From Rhizobium sp. CG5 (GTDB lineage Bacteria; Pseudomonadota; Alphaproteobacteria; Rhizobiales; Rhizobiaceae): 64,000 nt of DNA. Below the pieces are notes generated by a model. The model made no database searches. It was not told the origin of the DNA and worked only from the letters and a program-made list of their open reading frames with translations. The DNA lies in assembly GCF_023701945.1 (NCBI RefSeq), contig NZ_JABAEF010000007.1, forward strand, positions 1 through 64,000, given 5' to 3'. Shown here piece by piece: positions 8,586 through 16,996 of this stretch. The first letter of the stretch is position 1; each line of letters starts with the position of its first letter. A program made the position numbers and the translations under genes.

Positions 8586-9634
8586 GTGCGGTTCGTCTCC
8601 CTGAAGTGGCGGCGCAGCAGATACCCGAAGACCGGGGCGCCGACCAGCGCGGTCAGGACGCCGAGCGGAATTTCCGCGGCGGTCAGTGTGCGCGCCATCG
8701 TGTCGATGAAGGTGAGATAGGCCGCGCCGAGAAGTGCTGAGGCCGGGATCAGTGCGCGATGATCCTCTCCAACGAGAATGCGCGCGGCGTGCGGCACGAC
8801 AAGGCCGATCCAGCCGACAATGCCGGCCACCGCCACCGAGGTTCCGGTCATCAACGAAATGGCGATGAAGATGTACCAGCGCTCGCGGTCGGGATTGACG
8901 CCGAGCGAACGCGCCTCCTGTTCCTCCAGCGCCAAGAGGTTGAGGCGGTAACGCAACAGCCAGACAACGAACAGGCCGAGGCCCATACCCGGCACGGCAA
9001 GCCAAAGGCGTGGCCAGGTGGCGGTCGAGAATGAGCCCATCAGCCAGTAGACGATGGCGGGCAGGGAGGTATTGGGATCGGCGACGAACTGCACGACGGA
9101 GACGAGGGCCGCAAACAGGGCCCCGACGATCATGCCGGCCAAAATCACCGTGATCACCTCGGTGCGGCCATTGATGCGAGCAAGAAGCCCGACCAGGATC
9201 AGCGCCAACAGGCCGAGGATGAAGGCCATGCCGAGGAGGACGACGCCGGAATAGCCGAACAGGATGGCAAGCGCTCCGCCGAAGGCCGCACCTTGGCTGA
9301 TGCCAAGCACTTGCGGCGAGACCAGCGGGTTGCGGAACACGCCCTGCAGCGCCGCGCCGCCGACGGCAAGGGCTGCGCCCGACAGCGCCGCCAGCAGCAC
9401 GCGCGGCAGACGCACGAGCAGCACGATGCGCTCATCCATCTGGGTCGGCGCGGCACCCTGGTTGAGCATCGCCGCAAGCAGGATCTCGCCGATTCGTGCC
9501 ACGTCGACGGAAAAGCGCCCGGCCCCGATCGCAAACAGCATGCTGGCGATCAGCGCCAGCACCATGAGCCCGAATGTGCCGATCCGGAAGCCGATCAGGC
9601 TTCGGCGCCCCCTCTCAGTCGCCGCCATTGCCAT
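8582..9634 (-). CDS. FecCD-family ABC transporter permease
   Basis: A 350-residue protein with about ten predicted transmembrane helices. Typical FecCD/BtuC landmarks are LPRVLLAALSGAALAVGGAALQGVFRNPL, split here into LPRVLLAALSGAALAVGG and ALQGVFRNPL, then GWIGLVVPHAARIL and the closing TAAEIPLGVLTALVGAPVFG. It forms a homodimeric channel with two copies of the ATPase. It lies 1 nt from the binding-protein gene and is coupled to the ATPase gene. Confidence 0.92.
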   Translation of the reverse strand: MAMAATERGRRSLIGFRIGTFGLMVLALIASMLFAIGAGRFSVDVARIGEILLAAMLNQGAAPTQMDERIVLLVRLPRVLLAALSGAALAVGGAALQGVFRNPLVSPQVLGISQGAAFGGALAILFGYSGVVLLGMAFILGLLALILVGLLARINGRTEVITVILAGMIVGALFAALVSVVQFVADPNTSLPAIVYWLMGSFSTATWPRLWLAVPGMGLGLFVVWLLRYRLNLLALEEQEARSLGVNPDRERWYIFIAISLMTGTSVAVAGIVGWIGLVVPHAARILVGEDHRALIPASALLGAAYLTFIDTMARTLTAAEIPLGVLTALVGAPVFGYLLRRHFRETNRT

Positions 9635-9635
9635 C

Positions 9636-10721
9636 TTACTTCGCCTTGAACTGGGCGTAGTTCGTGGCGTCGCCCTGCATGCCGATCCATAGGATGCCGT
9701 CGATGTCCTCGTCGGTCAGGTCGTAGCCGTAGAGCGTCTTGTAGGCTTGTTTCATCTCGCCGCGCAGGTCGTACTGGAAGATGTCGGGATGCATCAGATT
9801 GGCGAGCCACATCCAGGTCAGCGGGCTTTCCTGGTTCGGCGGATCCCAGCGATAGCCGCCGAGCGGCATCTTGTAGACCTTTTTCTCCTGGGCGGCCTTG
9901 GTCAGCGACAGGATCGGGTCGTCATAGATCCGCTCAAGGCCGAGCTTGGCTTCGAAACTGTTCAGGAGAATGACGTCCGGGTTCCATTCGGCAATCTGCT
10001 CCCGGCTGATCGTCGTGCCCTGGCCTTCGAGATCGGCCGAGACGGAGACGGCACCCGCGAGGTCGACGTAGAAGGCGGCATAATTGCCCTTGTCGCCCGA
10101 CGCAGTCAGGCTTTCCAGCGCGCGGCCGAGATAGAGGATCCTCGGCTTCTTCTCGACTGGAATGTCCTTCGACCGAGCGGCCATTTCGGCGGCCACCTGG
10201 TCGCGCCAGCCATTTATCATCTCGGCGCGCTCAGGCTTGCCCATCGCAGTCGCCACCATCGCCTGGTACTGCTTGGTCTTCTCTTCCGAACCGTAGGAGA
10301 TCAGAAGGGCATTCAGGCCGGCATTGACAATCGGGTCGACCAGGTCCGGGCCGCGATCGGCCCACTGGATGACCAGTTCGGGATTGGTGGCCGCCAGTTC
10401 CTCGACATTCGGAATGAAGTTCGGCGCGGTGATGTCGGACGGAATATCCTTTGCCTCGGGGAAGATCTTGCCGAGCACACCCTCGACGATTGCCGATTTG
10501 GCGGTCGGGTTCATGCCGACGAGCTTCGAGGTTCCGCCGTCCATGGCGATGATGGTCGACGCCATCGGGATCGGGATCGACGCGATCCGCTCGACAGGCT
10601 TTGCCAGCGTGACGGTGCGGTTTTCGTGGTCGGTGATTGTGATCGGGTCGGCGAGTGCGACAATTGGCTGGAGAACGGTGAGTGCTATTCCCGCGATGGC
10701 GATGGGATATCGGATGTTCAT
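9636..10721 (-). CDS. Periplasmic binding protein of a FecCD-type importer
   Basis: A 361-residue protein starting MNIRYPIAIAG with a Sec signal peptide cleaved near ALA-DP. It is a cluster III (TroA/BtuF-like) binding protein: ITITDHENRTVTLAKPVERI opens the first lobe, and VEELAATNPELVIQW and REQIAEWNPDVILLN are the two repeats before the long linker helix. An upstream in-frame ATG at 10775 gives 18 extra residues that would precede the signal peptide, so it was not used. Ligands in this family include ferric siderophores, haem, cobalamin and molybdate/tungstate (MolA); the FmdE-like neighbour makes an oxyanion or metal cofactor worth testing, but the ligand is unknown. Confidence 0.85.
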   Translation of the reverse strand: MNIRYPIAIAGIALTVLQPIVALADPITITDHENRTVTLAKPVERIASIPIPMASTIIAMDGGTSKLVGMNPTAKSAIVEGVLGKIFPEAKDIPSDITAPNFIPNVEELAATNPELVIQWADRGPDLVDPIVNAGLNALLISYGSEEKTKQYQAMVATAMGKPERAEMINGWRDQVAAEMAARSKDIPVEKKPRILYLGRALESLTASGDKGNYAAFYVDLAGAVSVSADLEGQGTTISREQIAEWNPDVILLNSFEAKLGLERIYDDPILSLTKAAQEKKVYKMPLGGYRWDPPNQESPLTWMWLANLMHPDIFQYDLRGEMKQAYKTLYGYDLTDEDIDGILWIGMQGDATNYAQFKAK

Positions 10722-10771
10722 TGAATGTCTCCAAAAGCGGATTGATTTGTGTGAGGGGTTTGATTGGCGCA

Positions 10772-11815
10772 TCAACGGGCCTCAGCCACGAAGCGCTGTG
10801 GCAGGAGGCGCTGGGCACGGTGGCAGTCGCACAGGCCCCAGGACAGGTTTGGATAGGCTGGCCTTTTCGACCGTGCAGCCGCGCCGCTCGCAGCGAACGT
10901 CGACATGAATGGCAGCCAGGCAATGGCCGGCTGGCTCGACAGCATGAGATGCCCACCGCGCTCCAGGTAGGCTAGAAAATTGGCGGCCCTGCTGCGCAGA
11001 AAGATTTCGTCCGTGTTGTTGGGGATGTAGATGAAATCGGAGTGACGCAGCACGGCGTCATCGAGATCATAGAGACCGTGGTAGCGAAGGCTGATGCCAG
11101 TCCCCTCGAAGGTTTCGGCCAGACCCGGCGGTTCCCAGTCCCACGTGCTATCCAGCGCGCGCACATAGGTGAGGCTTAAAGTCCTTCTTTCCCGGTCGAT
11201 CCCGAGTTCGCGATTGAGCCATGGATAGAATGCTTCGAGGAACCGCGTGGTGGCCGGCATGAAGCGCTCGCCGTTGTGGCCGGGCGGATCGAGCGTTGTG
11301 ACCATCAGGCGGCCGCGGCCTTCAAGATTTTGGAAGTCCATGAAGAGGCTGAGGCTGTCGTCGTCAAGCGTCAGGATGTGCTCGACTTCGGGATGTTTCT
11401 CCAGCGCTCCCATCCAGTGCCAGTTCATGTCGGCAAGTGAGATAGCATCGCAAATGGGATGCCGAGGTTCCGGCTGCCGGACCTCGAGATAGGGATTGGG
11501 GCGTGTCCACCAGAGCCAATCCCGCGCGTTGACCGGCTGCCATTTGAGATCGACCACATCAATGATGTTTTCCGTGTCGCGGATCGAAAAGACGATGAGA
11601 ACGCCGCCATTGCGGACATAGTCGTTCAATTGCCGGGCGTGCGCTCTCAATGCGACGCAATCTATGGTATCCCGAATGACGATGGCGGCGTAGGCGCCGA
11701 GATCGTGCCGATCGAGTTCACGAAGATAGAGCATGTTGTCGAGCAGATGGGCAAAATCCTGGAAACTGCGCACCTGCGCGGCATTGCCCCATGTCACATA
11801 CCCTATCTTTTCCAT
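10772..11815 (-). CDS. GATase-like (ThuA-like) protein, first gene of the importer operon
   Basis: A 347-residue protein starting MEKIGYVTWG; an ATG 18 nt upstream is also in frame but has no Shine-Dalgarno. The first 200 residues form a GATase-like domain (YAAIVIRDTIDC, YVRNGGVLIVFSIRDT, GRLMVTTLDPPGHNG) homologous to the second half of the 6517-7827 protein. Residues 205-300 begin another domain (SDFIYIPNNTD, YLERGGHLMLSSQPAIAW) that stops short, so the C-terminus may be truncated or frameshifted. It is followed by the binding-protein gene after 50 nt. Role unknown. Confidence 0.5.
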   Translation of the reverse strand: MEKIGYVTWGNAAQVRSFQDFAHLLDNMLYLRELDRHDLGAYAAIVIRDTIDCVALRAHARQLNDYVRNGGVLIVFSIRDTENIIDVVDLKWQPVNARDWLWWTRPNPYLEVRQPEPRHPICDAISLADMNWHWMGALEKHPEVEHILTLDDDSLSLFMDFQNLEGRGRLMVTTLDPPGHNGERFMPATTRFLEAFYPWLNRELGIDRERRTLSLTYVRALDSTWDWEPPGLAETFEGTGISLRYHGLYDLDDAVLRHSDFIYIPNNTDEIFLRSRAANFLAYLERGGHLMLSSQPAIAWLPFMSTFAASGAAARSKRPAYPNLSWGLCDCHRAQRLLPQRFVAEAR

Positions 11816-11861
11816 ACCCCGTCCAGTTTTCATGCAGTCGCAACTGGCAGATATCTAAACA

Positions 11862-11889
11862 TGATATAAATAGTCAAGATAAAATATCA
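11862..11889. promoter_or_regulatory. AT-rich inverted repeat in a divergent promoter region
   Basis: TGATAT and ATATCA are separated by 16 nt in an AT-rich block between the start of the leftward importer operon and the decayed rightward one. Position and symmetry suggest an operator or promoter for one or both operons. The 6-bp arms are short, so chance cannot be excluded. Confidence 0.3.
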
Positions 11890-11921
11890 GGGTCGCGACC
11901 TAACGATGCGGGGCAAAGATC

Positions 11922-12464
11922 ATGAAAACTGTTGTTTCTACCTGCCTTGCGGCAATGCGGGCGGTTTCGCTCGCTCACGCCGCTGACAAACCGATCAGCT
12001 TCGAGGATTACCGCGGGCAGAAGATCGAGTTGGCAGCGCCGCCCGAGCGGCTCGCAACGATCATCCGGGCAGCGCCGTTCATCTACTATCTGCCGATCGT
12101 ACGACCGATGACATGGTGGCGGTCAACGCGGATTCGATTGCCCGTATAAAGAACTTCATCTATGCGGATCTCATTCCCGAATTGCTTGAACTCGACGGCA
12201 CGGCCGCCCGCGACGGCTTCGCCCTGAATGTCGAGGCGATCCTGGCAAAAAATCCGCAGCTGGTGATCCAGGCCATGCACAACCCGGACCTGACCACGGC
12301 CGTCTGCTTCCGGTCCCCATCTTGCTCGGGTCGATCTACATGCTATTGGTCGACGACATCGCACGAACCGCTACCGCGGCTGAAATTCCGGTCGGCATCC
12401 TCACGTCATTGATTGGCGTCCGGTTTTTGCCGTCCTCTTGCGGCGTATGCAGAGCAGGGGCTGA
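11922..12464 (+). pseudogene. Remnant of a second FecCD-type importer (binding protein fused to permease tail)
   Basis: Three reading frames are needed. 11922-12090 encodes a signal peptide and first strand (ISFEDYRGQKIEL, then PPERLATI). About 12105-12300 continues the first lobe in another frame (VNADSIARIKNFIY, ILAKNPQLVIQAMHNPDL). From about 12320 the sequence jumps to the C-terminus of a FecCD permease (LARTLTAAEIP-like DIARTATAAEIPVGIL), and one missing base later restores the normal end VFAVLLRRMQSRG and stop at 12464. The rest of the binding protein and most of the permease, well over 1 kb, are gone. It is paralogous to the intact operon opposite. Non-functional. Confidence 0.8.
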
Positions 12465-12662
12465 AAGAGTGATTGTGACCGACCTCGGCCACGCTCCCGG
12501 AACATCTCTTCCAGGTACCGATGGCTGAGCGGATAGCGTAAATACTAAGTCCGCCTGCACGACCAGCCATGCCTGGAAATGGCGACCTTTAAAATCGTCT
12601 TTCGACTTGAGCTTCCGCTTTTCTGCAATGGCATTCAGAATCATCGACACGCTCCACAACAT
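12465..12662 (-). mobile_element. Degenerate N-terminal fragment of an IS6-family-like transposase
   Basis: Read on the minus strand, ILNAIAEKRKLKSKDDFKGR then HFQAWLVVQA starts the fragment. After a small deletion a second frame gives YLRYPLSHRYLEEMFRERG, interrupted by a stop just before it. This is the typical start of IS6-family transposases (a YxRYxLSYRDLEEM-x-ERG pattern). The fragment ends against the decayed permease tail; no DDE catalytic region or terminal inverted repeat is present. It may mark the event that destroyed the neighbouring importer. Confidence 0.6.
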
Positions 12663-12844
12663 CTCGAGCGGAAATTTCTCTTCCGACGGTCAACATGCCA
12701 TTAAGCGCGGAAATTTGCGACAAGCCCCGAAACCATGCAGGCGGCTTCTCGATTATCGGCGCATGCGGTGCGCAAAATGCGTTGCACCCGGACAGAGACT
12801 ATGGTGTCGTGGCGCCTGAACTTCCAGGGCATACGGAATCCCAT

Positions 12845-13804
12845 ATGGCATTTGGATCGAAGCTCGATACCCGTTCGCTGGAGGTCTTCCTGGCGGTCTG
12901 CAATGCCGGCAGCATGACCGGGGCAGCCAAATTCCTCGGCATTACCCAGGGTGCAGTCTCCCAGCAGATCGGCAAGCTTGAGGAGAGTTTGAACCTGAAG
13001 CTGCTCGAGAGAGACAATCGCGAACTGCGGCTGTTGCCGGCCGGGCTCAATCTGCAGCATCATGCCCGTCGCGTGGCAGACGAATTGCGCGCCACCGAGC
13101 GTTCGATGCAGCAGTTCCAGGGGTTCAGCTTTCCGAGTCTCTCCATCCGCATCATGGACACTTTGGGCAAGACCCTCACCAACACCGTGGTGGATACGCT
13201 GCAGGGGGTGAGCGAGGCCATGCAGGTGCGCGGTTCCGTCACCTACCGGCACCGGGAGGACCTGTCCGCCGGCGTCATCGACATGGTGATCTCGGCCCAG
13301 CCCTTCGATCCCGAGGTGTTCGAGATTCACCCTCTGTTGGTCGAACCCATCCTGCTATTGGTGCCCAAGGGCATGGTTGACCGCGACAACGTCAATCTCG
13401 ACCAACTGGCCGGCCTGTTACCTTTTGTGCGCTACGCCCACCGCCGCCATCTCGGCGGGCTTGCCGATGCCTACCTCAAGCAGCACATGGTGAGTATCGT
13501 GCGCTCTTTCGAGATAGACCAGACCACGGGCGTGATCGATACAGTCCGTCACGGCAAGGGCTGGGCTATCACCACGCCCTCCAGCCTGCTGGACCCGCTG
13601 TTCGAAATCGACGAGATCGATGTGGTTGCGTTACCGGCGCCGGTTCCGACCCGCTCCATCAGCCTTGTTGTGAGGCCTGGTCGCTTTTCCGACCTGCCGC
13701 TGCGGCTGGCGGCCAATTGTCGCGAACATCTGCGTCACGATATCAAATTGCGCCTTTCCAGCATTCTGCCTGCCGTCAGCGCGCCGATAATACTGGAAGC
13801 CTGA
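12845..13804 (+). CDS. LysR-family transcriptional regulator
   Basis: A 319-residue protein. The winged helix-turn-helix occupies residues 8-65: SLEVFLAVCNAGSMTGAAKF, then ITQGAVSQQIGKLEESL. The C-terminal effector domain follows. Start MAFGSKLDTRSLEVF is preferred; an in-frame ATG 150 nt upstream would add a tail with no family match. It lies between the decayed importer and the phn locus, in the same direction as both, with a roughly 300-nt gap to phnF, so its target cannot be inferred from position. The stretch 12663-12844 before it holds no recognisable gene. Confidence 0.85.
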   Translation: MAFGSKLDTRSLEVFLAVCNAGSMTGAAKFLGITQGAVSQQIGKLEESLNLKLLERDNRELRLLPAGLNLQHHARRVADELRATERSMQQFQGFSFPSLSIRIMDTLGKTLTNTVVDTLQGVSEAMQVRGSVTYRHREDLSAGVIDMVISAQPFDPEVFEIHPLLVEPILLLVPKGMVDRDNVNLDQLAGLLPFVRYAHRRHLGGLADAYLKQHMVSIVRSFEIDQTTGVIDTVRHGKGWAITTPSSLLDPLFEIDEIDVVALPAPVPTRSISLVVRPGRFSDLPLRLAANCREHLRHDIKLRLSSILPAVSAPIILEA

Positions 13805-13819
13805 GCATTTCGACCAAAT

Positions 13820-13859
13820 CGCACGCAACGTGCGTCGTAGCCATTAGTCCAGCTAATGG
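13820..13859. terminator. Two small hairpins after the LysR gene
   Basis: CGCACG-CAA-CGTGCG (13820-13834) and CCATTAG-N5-CTAATGG (13841-13859) are perfect inverted repeats lying 16-55 nt after the LysR stop. They could end the LysR transcript or serve as protein-binding sites; there is no T-tract. The remaining 13860-14040 is AT-rich and probably holds the phn promoter. Confidence 0.35.
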
Positions 13860-14040
13860 GTATATCCAATACATTGATTTTGCAGACATATGTTGAATTT
13901 CAGCAGAATTTGACCTGTTTTTCCACCTTGCGCCGCCCCACCTAGACCGGCATAACGGGCTGCATCTAGACAAATTTTTCGAGTTGAGCCGGGTCACGGC
14001 GAAATGGAAAACTGGATCAATCTCACCCGATAATCAACAG

Positions 14041-14057
14041 GCAGTCAACCTGACTGC
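14041..14057. promoter_or_regulatory. Inverted repeat upstream of phnF
   Basis: GCAGTCA-ACC-TGACTGC is a perfect 7-bp inverted repeat with a 3-nt centre, 64 nt before the phnF start codon. It differs from the phnF-proximal palindrome, so it may bind another regulator or be a small hairpin in the leader. Confidence 0.35.
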
Positions 14058-14090
14058 GTCATCGCCGCGTCATACGATTCCGCTATTCAG

Positions 14091-14108
14091 GATTCATTCG
14101 AATGAATC
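14091..14108. promoter_or_regulatory. Perfect 18-bp palindrome, candidate PhnF operator
   Basis: GATTCATTCGAATGAATC is fully self-complementary and ends 12 nt before the phnF ATG, just before its Shine-Dalgarno (CGGAG). GntR/HutC repressors bind such short palindromes next to their own genes. A related copy sits before phnC at 20807-20824. Confidence 0.6.
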
Positions 14109-14120
14109 GGAACGGAGCCG

Positions 14121-14876
14121 ATGCAACGAGACAGCTGGCAAACCATCAGGGATCGCCTCGCAGGTGATATCGCTTCGGGCAAATTGGCACCTGGGGCGCG
14201 GCTGCCGACCGAACCGGAACTTTGTGCCGCCTTCGGCGCCGGGCGGCATTCGGTCAGAAGGGCAGTTGCGTCGCTGGCTGTCGAAGGCAAGCTCAGGGTC
14301 GAGCAGGGGCGTGGCACCTTTGTCGAGGCGGTGCCGCTGATCACCTACCAGATCGGCAGGCGTACTCGCTTTCGCCAGAATCTGCTGGAGCAGGGGATTT
14401 CGCCCAACGGCGAGCATCTTCTGGCAGAGATCATTCCAGCGCCCGCCAGGGTCGCTGCCGCACTGGCGATTGCGGACGGAACTCTGGTGCATCGCGTTCT
14501 GCGGCGCGGTCTTGCCGATGGCGTGCCCATCAACCTGGGAATGGCCTTTCATGAAGCCGCGGTGTTTCCGGACCTGGGCGCCCGCCGCGCTGGGGGCACC
14601 TCGGTCACCGACATCTATCGGGATCACGGTATTGCCGACTACTTCCGCAAACGCACCACGATCTTCACCCGGCGCGCCGAACCCGACGAAGCGCGGCTGC
14701 TCGCACAGCACGTGGATCATCCCGTGATGGTGCTGACAAAGACGGACGTGACCGCTGAAGGTCGCGTTATCGGTTATTCCGAGGCGGTCTGGGCCGGCGA
14801 CCGGGTGCAGTTCAGCTTCGACAGCCTGGACGATGCCGCTCCCGGCGGCGAGGAAAGGAATTCCGATGATCGATGA
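14121..14876 (+). CDS. phnF: PhnF, GntR/HutC-family repressor of the phn locus
   Basis: A 251-residue regulator. Residues 1-70 form a GntR winged helix: IRDRLAGDIASGKLAPGARL, PTEPELCAAFGAGRHSVRRA, VEQGRGTFV. Residues 90-240 are a UTRA effector domain. PhnF-type proteins repress phosphonate genes and are released by a ligand or under phosphate limitation. It is the first gene of the phn unit and overlaps phnG by 11 nt, so it is cotranscribed with what it controls. Two candidate operators (14091-14108 and 20807-20824) flank the two blocks of the locus. Confidence 0.85.
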   Translation: MQRDSWQTIRDRLAGDIASGKLAPGARLPTEPELCAAFGAGRHSVRRAVASLAVEGKLRVEQGRGTFVEAVPLITYQIGRRTRFRQNLLEQGISPNGEHLLAEIIPAPARVAAALAIADGTLVHRVLRRGLADGVPINLGMAFHEAAVFPDLGARRAGGTSVTDIYRDHGIADYFRKRTTIFTRRAEPDEARLLAQHVDHPVMVLTKTDVTAEGRVIGYSEAVWAGDRVQFSFDSLDDAAPGGEERNSDDR

Positions 14877-15342
14877 ACTCGCTGTGTTCGATGATTTCCC
14901 CGGCGTCGCCGACGCCGGTGCGGCGAGCCACAGCCATTGGCTCGACACCCTGGCGCGCGCCGACGACCAGGCAATGAAGGCGATGGCCGAGGACCTGCTG
15001 CCGCTGCTGGGCGAGGTCGAGGTGGTGCAGAGCCGCACCGGCCTGGTAATGCTGCCGCTGCGCGACACAGTCGCGGGCACGGATTTCCATTTGGGCGAGG
15101 TGTTGGTGGCGGAGGCGCATATCCGCCTGCCGGGAACCGCCATCGAGGGCTACGGCATGGTCACCGGCCGCGATCTGGAACGCGCCATGGCGATGGCCGT
15201 GATCGATGCCGCCGCCATGGCGGGAACGGAGGCTGATCGCATTTCCCGCTTCATCGACGCCGAAGCCGATCGTATGCGCGCCGTGGACGACGAACGGCTG
15301 CGCGCCGTGGAAGCCACGCGCGTCGACATGGAGACTTTCTGA
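14866..15342 (+). CDS. phnG: PhnG, C-P lyase core complex subunit
   Basis: A 158-residue protein, the usual PhnG size. Start MIDELAVFDDF follows AGGAAAGG. Family segments include HWLDTLARAD, VVQSRTGLVMLPLRDTVAG and the FHLGEVLVAEAHI strand. PhnG with PhnH, PhnI and PhnJ forms the (GHIJ)2 core. With PhnI it takes part in swapping adenine of ATP for phosphonate. It overlaps phnF upstream and abuts phnH by one base. Confidence 0.9.
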   Translation: MIDELAVFDDFPGVADAGAASHSHWLDTLARADDQAMKAMAEDLLPLLGEVEVVQSRTGLVMLPLRDTVAGTDFHLGEVLVAEAHIRLPGTAIEGYGMVTGRDLERAMAMAVIDAAAMAGTEADRISRFIDAEADRMRAVDDERLRAVEATRVDMETF

Positions 15343-15914
15343 TGAACATCGCTATCGCAGACCCCTTGTCGCCGATATCGGCACCCGCGCGCAACGCTGC
15401 CGAAGTGAGGGCCAACGCCACCTATGAAGCGCTGATGTGGGCGCTGGCCCGACCCGGCGCTATCCGCAGCCTGCCGCAGACCGACATCGTCGCCGTCGTC
15501 GAAACCCTGGTTGACCGGGAGTGCCGGGTCTTCGCTGCCAGTGCAGACCTGCTGCCGGCCATTGCTGCGACCGGCGCCGAACTCGTGTCGGCCGACGAGG
15601 CGGACCATGCCTTCCTATCGCTCGACACGGCCGCTGGCCTCTCTGCTCTGGCTGAAGTGCCTGTTGGCTCGCATCTTTACCCCGATGACGGCGCGACGGT
15701 CTTCGCCCGGGCACAGATTGGGCAGGGTCGCCGCCTGCGCCTTTCCGGCCCGGGTATCGAGGCATCAGTCGAAATACAAGTGGGAGGGCTCCCGGACGAG
15801 ATCTGGTCGATCCGCGCGGCGCGCTGCCTTTATCCCACCGGTTTCGAGCTTTTCCTGATCGACGGCAACAGGGTGCTCGGCCTGCCGCGCTCCACGACGA
15901 TAGAGGTGCTGTGA
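15342..15914 (+). CDS. phnH: PhnH, C-P lyase core complex subunit
   Basis: A 190-residue protein of normal length. PhnH is a PLP-transferase-fold subunit without PLP that supports PhnI in the C-P lyase core. Recognisable blocks are ANATYEALMWALARPGAIRS, the ADEADHAFLS segment and LRLSGPGIE. Start and stop are fused to the phnG stop and phnI start (1-nt overlaps), showing tight translational coupling. Confidence 0.9.
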   Translation: MNIAIADPLSPISAPARNAAEVRANATYEALMWALARPGAIRSLPQTDIVAVVETLVDRECRVFAASADLLPAIAATGAELVSADEADHAFLSLDTAAGLSALAEVPVGSHLYPDDGATVFARAQIGQGRRLRLSGPGIEASVEIQVGGLPDEIWSIRAARCLYPTGFELFLIDGNRVLGLPRSTTIEVL

Positions 15915-16996
15915 TGGCTTATGTGGCAACCCGCGGCGGCGAACGCGCCATTGAACAGTCCGAACGGCTGTACCGCGCCGAACTCGGCACAATCGACGCC
16001 GCCCGCGTGACGGAAATCCGCCGCGCGCTGCCCTGGCTGATCGACCGCGTGATGGGCGAGGCATCGCTCTATGAGCCCGACCTGGCGGCTCTTGCGCTCG
16101 CGCAATCCGGCGGCGATCTCTACGAGGCCGTGCTGTTGTTGCGCGCCTGGCGCACCACCCAGCCGCGACTGGCGATCGCCGAGCCAGTGACGCAGGACAG
16201 GTTGTTCACGGTGCGCCGCATCTCCGCGGCGTTCAAGGATATACCGGGCGGTCAGGTGTTAGGGCCAACGCTCGACTATTCGCACCGGCTGCTCGCCACT
16301 GGCGTGCTGGAGGGCAAGCCCTTTGTGTCGCCGCAGGTCGAGCCTGCGGCACGCCCCGCTCCCGCCCATCAGCCGTCGCTCGCCGCCTGGCAGAAGGCCG
16401 CCGGCCTCGTGGCGGATGTCGAGGCGTCGCCGGTTGCGCCCGATGATATCCCGGACCTGACCCGCGAGCCGCTGCTGTTTCCGGCCAAACGTGCACACAC
16501 GCTGCAAAGCCTTGCAAGGGCGGATACGGGGGGTGTTCTTGCGTTCGGTTATTCGGCCATGCGCGGCTATGGCAATGCCCATCCGACCGTCAACGAGTTG
16601 CGGCTCGCCGAAGCCGAGGTCAGGGTTCGCCATCCCCGCGGTACCGTGTTTTCTGCCGGCCGCGTCAAGGTCTCCCAGGCTGAAGTGACCACGAAGGGCA
16701 AGTCCGGCAAGCTCGAACTCGGCTTCTGCGCGACGCTCGGCTGGAACGAGGTCAAGGTGATCGCTGGCGCGACGCTCGACCTTAATTCGCCCGGCGCGCC
16801 GAAAAATTCGCCGGTCAACGAGGAATTCTTCCTCTATCACACCGAGCCGGTGGAAGCCTCGGGCTTCTGCATCCACTTCAAGCTACCGCATTACGTCACC
16901 TTCCAGTCCTCGCTCGACGCGCTGCGTGATGCCAAAGCCAAGAAGGCTGCACCGGCCGCGCCCACCGCCCCCCAACGCCAGGAGGAGCCGGCATGA
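15914..16996 (+). CDS. phnI: PhnI, nucleosidase subunit of the C-P lyase core
   Basis: A 360-residue protein. MAYVATRGGERAIEQSERL, LIDRVMGEASLYEPDLAALAL, DIPGGQVLGPTLDYSHRLL and FGYSAMRGYGNAHP all match PhnI, which with PhnG/H/L replaces the adenine of ATP by phosphonate. The C-terminal IHFKLPHYVTF keeps both histidines that in the E. coli complex (His328, His333) line the metal site at the PhnI-PhnJ interface. The last 25 residues are an Ala/Pro-rich tail. PhnI thus looks competent, in contrast to PhnJ. Confidence 0.92.
   Translation: MAYVATRGGERAIEQSERLYRAELGTIDAARVTEIRRALPWLIDRVMGEASLYEPDLAALALAQSGGDLYEAVLLLRAWRTTQPRLAIAEPVTQDRLFTVRRISAAFKDIPGGQVLGPTLDYSHRLLATGVLEGKPFVSPQVEPAARPAPAHQPSLAAWQKAAGLVADVEASPVAPDDIPDLTREPLLFPAKRAHTLQSLARADTGGVLAFGYSAMRGYGNAHPTVNELRLAEAEVRVRHPRGTVFSAGRVKVSQAEVTTKGKSGKLELGFCATLGWNEVKVIAGATLDLNSPGAPKNSPVNEEFFLYHTEPVEASGFCIHFKLPHYVTFQSSLDALRDAKAKKAAPAAPTAPQRQEEPA

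Noticed and set aside
12470..12527. Possible start of an ABC ATPase (VIVTDLGHAPG) after the decayed permease
   Set aside because: The same bases are better explained on the minus strand as the YLEEMFRERG part of the transposase fragment.
12695..12844. N-terminal extension of the second LysR protein
   Set aside because: The extra 50 residues precede a complete helix-turn-helix, lack similarity to LysR proteins and include eroded sequence next to the IS fragment.
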